64,000 nucleotides of DNA from Gymnodinialimonas ulvae. GTDB lineage: Bacteria; Pseudomonadota; Alphaproteobacteria; Rhodobacterales; Rhodobacteraceae. Each line of letters opens with the position of its first letter. Position 1 is the stretch's first letter. Below the pieces are notes generated by a model. It was not told where the DNA came from and searched no databases. It worked only from the letters and a program-made list of their open reading frames with translations. A program made the translations under genes and the position numbers. Location: NCBI RefSeq assembly GCF_037543845.1, contig NZ_JBBIFX010000003.1:186001-250000 (forward strand), given 5' to 3'. Of the stretch, positions 59,792 to 64,000 are shown piece by piece.

Positions 59792-61105
59792 ATGCGCGAC
59801 CTCACCCCGCCCCGGGACACGCTCGACCCGATCGAAATCGCCTCCCACGACGCAATCATGGCGCTCCAGCTTGAGCGAATGAAATGGTCGTTGAAGCATG
59901 CCTACGACAACGTCCCGTTCTACCGCGCGCAATTCGACGCCCACGGCGTACATCCCGACGATCTGCACAGCCTTTCGGACCTTGCGAAGTTTCCGTTCAC
60001 CGTGAAATCCGACCTGCGCGACAATTACCCCTTCGGCCTCTTCGCCGTCCCCCGCGAACAGATCGCGCGCATCCATGCCTCGTCGGGCACGACCGGCAAG
60101 CCCACTGTCGTCGGCTACACCAAGGCCGATCTGGCGATGTGGGGCAACATGGTCGCCCGCTCGATGCGCGCCTCCGGCACGAAGCCTGGCGACATGATCC
60201 ACAACGCCTATGGCTATGGCCTGTTCACCGGCGGGCTTGGCGCGCATTACGGAGGCGAGGCCTTGGGGTGTACCATCGTGCCCGTCTCCGGAGGCATGAC
60301 CGCACGACAGGTCACTCTTATAGAAGATTTTCAACCGACCACGATCATGGTCACACCGTCCTACATGCTCAATATTCTGGAGGAATATCACCGCCAGGGC
60401 CTCGATCCGCGCTCCAGCAGCCTGGAGGTCGGCATCTTCGGCGCGGAGCCCTGGACCAACAAAATGCGCGCCGAAGTCGAAGCCGCCTTCGACATGCATG
60501 CCGTCGATATCTATGGCCTGTCGGAGGTGATGGGGCCGGGCGTCGCCAACGAATGCGTGGAAACCAAGGACGGGCTACATATCTGGGAAGACCATTTCTA
60601 TCCCGAGATCATCGACCCCCAAACGGGCGAGGTTCTGCCCGATGGCGAGATGGGCGAACTGGTCTTCACCACGCTAACCAAGGAGGGCCTCCCGATCATC
60701 CGCTACCGCACGCGCGACCTGACCCGGCTTCTGCCCGGCACCGCGCGGTCGATGCGGCGGATGGAAAAGATCACCGGGCGCTCCGACGACATGATCATTC
60801 TGCGCGGCGTGAACGTCTTCCCGAGCCAAGTCGAAGAGCAGGTTCTGACCATCGACGAGCTCGCGCCCTATTATCAGATCGAGCTGGTGAAAGACGGGCG
60901 CATGGATGCGATGAAGATCCATGTCGAAAGCCTGCCGGGCAGCGCCGACGGCGAAGCCCAGGCCGTGCAGGCCGCAACGCTGGCCCATCGCATCAAGGAA
61001 GTGGTGGGCGTCACTGCGGAGGTGATCGTGGCCGACCCGGGCTCTGTCGAACGCAGTCAGGGCAAGGCGCGGCGCGTTGTAGACAATCGCGGTAAGCGCG
61101 AGTGA
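59792..61105 (+). CDS. paaK: Phenylacetate-CoA ligase
   Basis: 437 residues. Activates phenylacetate with ATP and CoA, the entry step. P-loop-type IHASSGTTGKPTVVGYTKADL near residue 93, core YGLSEVMGPGVANEC near 240, IIRYRTRDLTRLLPG near 302, and C-terminal SQGKARRVVDNR with the catalytic Lys. Length and motifs are typical of the PaaK1 group. In an operon with paaI. Confidence 0.95.
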   Translation: MRDLTPPRDTLDPIEIASHDAIMALQLERMKWSLKHAYDNVPFYRAQFDAHGVHPDDLHSLSDLAKFPFTVKSDLRDNYPFGLFAVPREQIARIHASSGTTGKPTVVGYTKADLAMWGNMVARSMRASGTKPGDMIHNAYGYGLFTGGLGAHYGGEALGCTIVPVSGGMTARQVTLIEDFQPTTIMVTPSYMLNILEEYHRQGLDPRSSSLEVGIFGAEPWTNKMRAEVEAAFDMHAVDIYGLSEVMGPGVANECVETKDGLHIWEDHFYPEIIDPQTGEVLPDGEMGELVFTTLTKEGLPIIRYRTRDLTRLLPGTARSMRRMEKITGRSDDMIILRGVNVFPSQVEEQVLTIDELAPYYQIELVKDGRMDAMKIHVESLPGSADGEAQAVQAATLAHRIKEVVGVTAEVIVADPGSVERSQGKARRVVDNRGKRE

Positions 61106-61132
61106 ACGACGTCTGCGCCAAGTCGCAGGCCG

Positions 61133-61203
61133 CTGGGGAGGGCGATGCCTCCCCCAGACCCACACCCCAGACCCACACCGAGGTATCTTTGACCAATGGA
61201 AGT
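61133..61203. repeat. Hairpin, 13-bp tandem repeat and AGGTAT tail after paaK (element copy 3)
   Basis: CTGGGGAGG and CCTCCCCCAG (61133-61157) form a stem. CCAGACCCACACC is then duplicated exactly (61154-61166 and 61167-61179). After that comes GAGGTATCTTTGACCAATGG, resembling the tail of the element at 7321. It is 27 bases past paaK and may terminate or stabilise that transcript. Confidence 0.55.
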
Positions 61204-61246
61204 CAGGGCGCGTCACGTTACCGTTTTTTGCGATACTGGGTCGAGG

Positions 61247-61258
61247 TGTAACATTTTG
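61247..61258. promoter_or_regulatory. Candidate PaaX box upstream of paaA
   Basis: TGTAACATTTTG, 55 bases before paaA, matches the paaZ/paaI box at 11 of 12 positions. GTTAC at 61217-61221 is the inverse of GTAAC within this box, 26 bases away, so a looped or dimeric site is possible. Confidence 0.5.
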
Positions 61259-61312
61259 TTGGACGCGATGGGGCAGTCTTGATATCATCGGCGCGCGAAC
61301 GGGAGGTCCGCC

Positions 61313-62290
61313 ATGTATGCTCAAATGATCAAATCCGAAGCGACGCAGGACGATCCCGCGCAGCTTGACGCGTTTCAGGCCCGCATCGATGCGGGCGACA
61401 AGATCGAGCCCAAGGACTGGATGCCGGAGGGTTATCGCAAGACCCTGATCCGACAGATCGGGCAGCATGCGCATTCCGAGATTGTCGGCCAATTGCCCGA
61501 GGGCAACTGGATCACCCGCGCGCCGAGCCTTGAGCGCAAGGCGATCCTTCTGGCCAAGGTGCAGGATGAGGCCGGCCATGGCCTCTACCTCTATTGTGCC
61601 GCTGAAACGCTTGGCGTGAGCCGCGATGAGATGACGGAAATGCTTCTCGATGGGCGGATGAAATATTCGTCGATCTTCGCCTATCCCACGCTGACCTGGG
61701 CCGATATGGGCGCGGTCGGTTGGCTTGTGGACGGGGCCGCGATCATGAACCAGGTGCCGCTGCAGCGGACGTCGTTCGGCCCCTATGCCCGCGCGATGAT
61801 CCGCATCTGCAAAGAGGAGTCCTTTCACCAGCGGCAGGGCTTCGACATCATGATGAAGATGTGCGCAGGCACCGCCGCGCAGAAACGCATGGCGCAGGAC
61901 GCCTTGAACCGGTTCTGGTTCCCGGCGCTGATGATGTTCGGGCCGTCCGATGCCGAAAGCACCCATTCCGCGCAGAGCATGGCGTGGAAGATCAAGATGA
62001 ACACCAATGACGAGCTGCGCCAGAAATTCGTCGATCAGACCGTGCCGCAGGCGGAATATCTGGGCCTCACCGTGCCGGACGAGACGCTCGCGTGGAACGA
62101 AGAAAAGGGCGGCTACGATTTCGCCGAGCCCGATTGGGACGAATTCTTCGAGGTCCTCAAAGGCAACGGCCCCTGCTCAGTGGAACGGATCGCCACGCGC
62201 CGGAAGGCCTGGGACGACGGCCAATGGGTGCGCGAGGGGCTTATGGCGCACGCGGCCAAGAAAGCTGCGGCGCAAATGGCGGCGGAGTGA
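61313..62290 (+). CDS. paaA: 1,2-phenylacetyl-CoA epoxidase, catalytic subunit PaaA
   Basis: 325 residues. Ferritin-like di-iron protein with both ExxH pairs: Glu86-His89 (KVQDEAGHGLYLY) and Glu169-His172 (CKEESFHQRQGF). It epoxidises phenylacetyl-CoA. Start of the paaA-DUF3291-paaB-paaC-paaD operon, with GGGAGG upstream. It overlaps the DUF3291 start by one base (TGATG). Normally paaB follows directly. Confidence 0.95.
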   Translation: MYAQMIKSEATQDDPAQLDAFQARIDAGDKIEPKDWMPEGYRKTLIRQIGQHAHSEIVGQLPEGNWITRAPSLERKAILLAKVQDEAGHGLYLYCAAETLGVSRDEMTEMLLDGRMKYSSIFAYPTLTWADMGAVGWLVDGAAIMNQVPLQRTSFGPYARAMIRICKEESFHQRQGFDIMMKMCAGTAAQKRMAQDALNRFWFPALMMFGPSDAESTHSAQSMAWKIKMNTNDELRQKFVDQTVPQAEYLGLTVPDETLAWNEEKGGYDFAEPDWDEFFEVLKGNGPCSVERIATRRKAWDDGQWVREGLMAHAAKKAAAQMAAE

Positions 62291-62745
62291 TGCATCTCGC
62301 CGAGATCAACATTGCCCGCCTAAAGCACGATATTGACGATCCTCGTGTGGCCGAATTTGCGGACAATATCGCGCGCATCAACGCTCTCGCCGAGCGCGCC
62401 GATGGGTTTGTCTGGCGTAACGAGGCCGAAACCTCCGATCCGATACAGGGGGACACGCAGATGATTGCGACGATCTCTGTGTGGGAAACGATCAAACAGC
62501 TTGATCGTTTCGTGTTCGGCACTTTGCACCGCCGCTTCTTCGACAAACGCCATGCGTGGTTCGAGGTCCTTGACGGGATAGGTGTGGCGATGTGGTGGGT
62601 CGCGCTTGGAACACAGCCCAGTCTGGCCATGGCATTGGATCGGCTCGAACATCTCGCCAAGCATGGCGCATCGGATGATGCGTTCGGTTGGGACTATGTG
62701 GCCCCGCTACCGTTCCGGGCCAAGGTTATGGAGGCCGCACAATGA
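62290..62745 (+). CDS. DUF3291 protein inserted between paaA and paaB
   Basis: 151 residues. DUF3291 pattern: HLAEINIARLKHDIDDPRVAEF at the start, GFVWRNEAE, then ISVWETIKQLDRFVFG and a WWV/ALGTQPSLAMALDRLEHL C-terminal part. It is an alpha+beta small protein of the dimeric ferredoxin-like barrel sort, possibly a monooxygenase-like or scaffold protein. One-base overlap with paaA and four-base overlap with paaB show it is part of the operon. Not a known component of the PaaABCE complex. Confidence 0.85.
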   Translation: MHLAEINIARLKHDIDDPRVAEFADNIARINALAERADGFVWRNEAETSDPIQGDTQMIATISVWETIKQLDRFVFGTLHRRFFDKRHAWFEVLDGIGVAMWWVALGTQPSLAMALDRLEHLAKHGASDDAFGWDYVAPLPFRAKVMEAAQ

Positions 62746-63032
62746 CCGACCAACAAGAATGGCCCCTTTGGGAAATCTTCATCCGCGGACAACACGGCGC
62801 CTCGCACCGCCATGTCGGATCACTCCACGCGCCCGATGCGGAAATGGCGATCAAGCATGCGCGCGACGTCTATACCCGCCGCAAGGAAGGCGTCTCGATC
62901 TGGGCTGTACCGTCGGCGCAAATCGCCGCCTCCAGCCCGTCCAAGAAGGGCCCGATGTATGACCCGGCGGAGGACAAGACCTACCGGCACCCGACCTTCT
63001 TCGACATCCCCAAAGACGTGGGCCCGATGTGA
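62742..63032 (+). CDS. paaB: 1,2-phenylacetyl-CoA epoxidase subunit PaaB
   Basis: 96 residues. The family start PLWEIFIRGQHGASHRHVGS and the DAEMAIKHARDVYTRRKEGVSIWAV block are exact family marks (the latter cited by its first residues at ~33). It bridges PaaAC heterodimers. ATGA overlap with DUF3291, GTGA with paaC. Confidence 0.95.
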   Translation: MTDQQEWPLWEIFIRGQHGASHRHVGSLHAPDAEMAIKHARDVYTRRKEGVSIWAVPSAQIAASSPSKKGPMYDPAEDKTYRHPTFFDIPKDVGPM

Positions 63033-63790
63033 GCCAGCCTGATCCGCTTTTCGAATTCCTGCTGCGGATGGGTGACAACGCCCTGATCCTTGGCCATCGC
63101 CTGTCGGAATGGTGTGGCAAGGGACCGGTGTTGGAGGAAGACATCGCGCTCGCCAATACCGCGCTCGATCTGATCGGGCAGACACAGATGTGGCTTGGCC
63201 TCGCCGGGGAAGTCGAAGACGCGGGCCGCTCCGCCGATGATCTCGCCTATTTCCGTGACGCCTACGATTTCCGCTGCTGCCTGCTGGTGCAGCAGCCCAA
63301 CGGCGACTTTGGCCAAACGATCATGCGGCAGTTTCTGTTCGACCAATGGCACCTGATCGCGCTTGGCGATCTAAGGCATTCCGCCCATGACCAGATCGCC
63401 GCCATCGCTGCCAAGGCCGAAAAGGAAGCCCTCTATCATGTTGAACGTTCGGCCGAGCTGGTGATTGGGCTTGGCGACGGGACAGAAGAAAGCCACGCCC
63501 GCATGCAGGCCGCGCTGGGTCTGCTCTACCCGTATGTGGGCGAGCTCTTCGATCCCGACGCCGCGGATCACGCCGTGGTTGCCGAAGGCATCGCCTGTGA
63601 TCCTGCGAGTTGGCGCGAGCTCTTCGACACCCAGGCCGGGCGCGTCTTTGCCGAGGCAAAGCTCACCCCACCCGAAAGCCGTTTCTTCCACAAAGGCGGA
63701 CGCACGGGCGCGCGCCATTCCGAACATCTGGGCCACCTTCTGGCTGTAATGCAAAGCCTGCCCCGCAGCCACCCGGACGCGACCTGGTGA
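63029..63790 (+). CDS. paaC: 1,2-phenylacetyl-CoA epoxidase structural subunit PaaC
   Basis: 253 residues, GTG start overlapping paaB. Ferritin-like helical protein related to PaaA: MGDNALILGHRLSEWCGKGP, LEEDIALANTALDLIGQ and EALYHVERSAEL. It lacks the full set of PaaA metal ligands, as known for PaaC, and stabilises PaaA. GTGA overlap with paaD. Confidence 0.95.
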   Translation: MSQPDPLFEFLLRMGDNALILGHRLSEWCGKGPVLEEDIALANTALDLIGQTQMWLGLAGEVEDAGRSADDLAYFRDAYDFRCCLLVQQPNGDFGQTIMRQFLFDQWHLIALGDLRHSAHDQIAAIAAKAEKEALYHVERSAELVIGLGDGTEESHARMQAALGLLYPYVGELFDPDAADHAVVAEGIACDPASWRELFDTQAGRVFAEAKLTPPESRFFHKGGRTGARHSEHLGHLLAVMQSLPRSHPDATW

Positions 63791-64000
63791 CGCCCGCCAC
63801 CGAGCAGATCTGGGGTTGGCTCGATGCGGTCCCCGACCCGGAAATCCCGGTGATCTCAGTGGTCGACCTGGGCATCATCCGCGATGTGCGATGGAAGGGC
63901 GAGACGCTGGAAGTTACCCTGACGCCCACTTATTCCGGCTGCCCCGCCACCTCCGTCATCGAGATCAGCGTCGAACAGGCGCTCCGCGACCATGGCCTCG
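63787..64000 (+). CDS. paaD: PaaD (SufT/DUF59 family Fe-S maturation factor), 5' part
   Basis: GTG at 63787 opens a frame running off the right edge (71 codons). DPEIPVISVVDLGIIRDV and VTLTPTYSGCPATSVIE are the DUF59/MIP18 signatures with the conserved Cys. PaaD helps insert the Fe-S cluster of PaaE, whose gene should follow outside the window. Confidence 0.92.
   Translation, partial: MTPATEQIWGWLDAVPDPEIPVISVVDLGIIRDVRWKGETLEVTLTPTYSGCPATSVIEISVEQALRDHGL

Noticed and set aside
1..64000. tRNA or rRNA genes, CRISPR arrays, prophage or complete insertion sequences
   Set aside because: None recognised by eye on either strand. No transposase, integrase or phage structural gene is present.

Overview
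The window is GC-rich, densely packed alphaproteobacterial DNA. Gene content and order point to the Rhodobacteraceae (Roseobacter group): the miaB-phoH-ybeY-tlyC-lnt-metK-trmB block, an SAM/SAH riboswitch in front of metK, a MoxR-DUF58-DUF4159 block, Hint-domain proteins, and the box and paa aromatic pathways. No tRNA, rRNA, CRISPR array, complete insertion sequence or prophage was seen. It reads as chromosome, housekeeping on the left and catabolic on the right.

Layout. 1-7.4 kb: the 5' part of rpsA, radC, a YbjN-like secreted protein, cmk, an ArsR regulator divergent from two tandem desaturase-like membrane proteins, and a class II aroA. 7.4-16.4 kb: a leftward macromolecule-maintenance block (miaB, an OmpA-like protein, a lipoprotein, phoH, ybeY, tlyC, lnt, metK, trmB) with the riboswitch and a probable 47-residue membrane peptide on the other strand. 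16.5-24.9 kb: a GT2-like protein, a Hint protein, Hsp20, a secreted trypsin-like protease, glycolate oxidase glcDEF and two small membrane or secreted proteins. 24.9-32.4 kb: a MoxR AAA+ / DUF58 / large membrane protein system with DUF1285 alongside. 32.5-37.9 kb: accessory genes (VOC protein, WYL regulator, B12-binding regulator divergent from a cytochrome P450, Cys-poor zinc-ribbon relative) and a scar where a LysR gene and an aldo/keto reductase gene both lost their 5' ends.

37.9-64 kb is a continuous aromatic-acid catabolic island. From right to left it holds the phenylacetyl-CoA genes (paaABCD with a DUF3291 gene inserted, paaK, paaI, paaZ, paaX), a MarR regulator, a TRAP transporter (dctPQM), an operon of SDR, enoyl-CoA hydratase, MarR, aryl/feruloyl-type CoA ligase and thiolase, a benzoate-CoA ligase with an alpha/beta hydrolase, and the aerobic benzoyl-CoA (box) operon boxC-boxB-flavodoxin-thioesterase-boxR-hydratase/dehydrogenase. 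My reading is that phenylpropenoid acids are imported by the TRAP system, activated, and shortened by a dedicated four-enzyme beta-oxidation to (hydroxy)benzoyl-CoA, which is epoxidised by BoxB and cleaved by BoxC.

The most interesting points are the box operon lacking boxA but carrying a flavodoxin between boxB and boxR; a phased TGCA array in front of boxC that looks like the BoxR operator; an inverted repeat shared by the TRAP and CoA-ligase promoters; and a candidate PaaX box shared by the two paa promoters.
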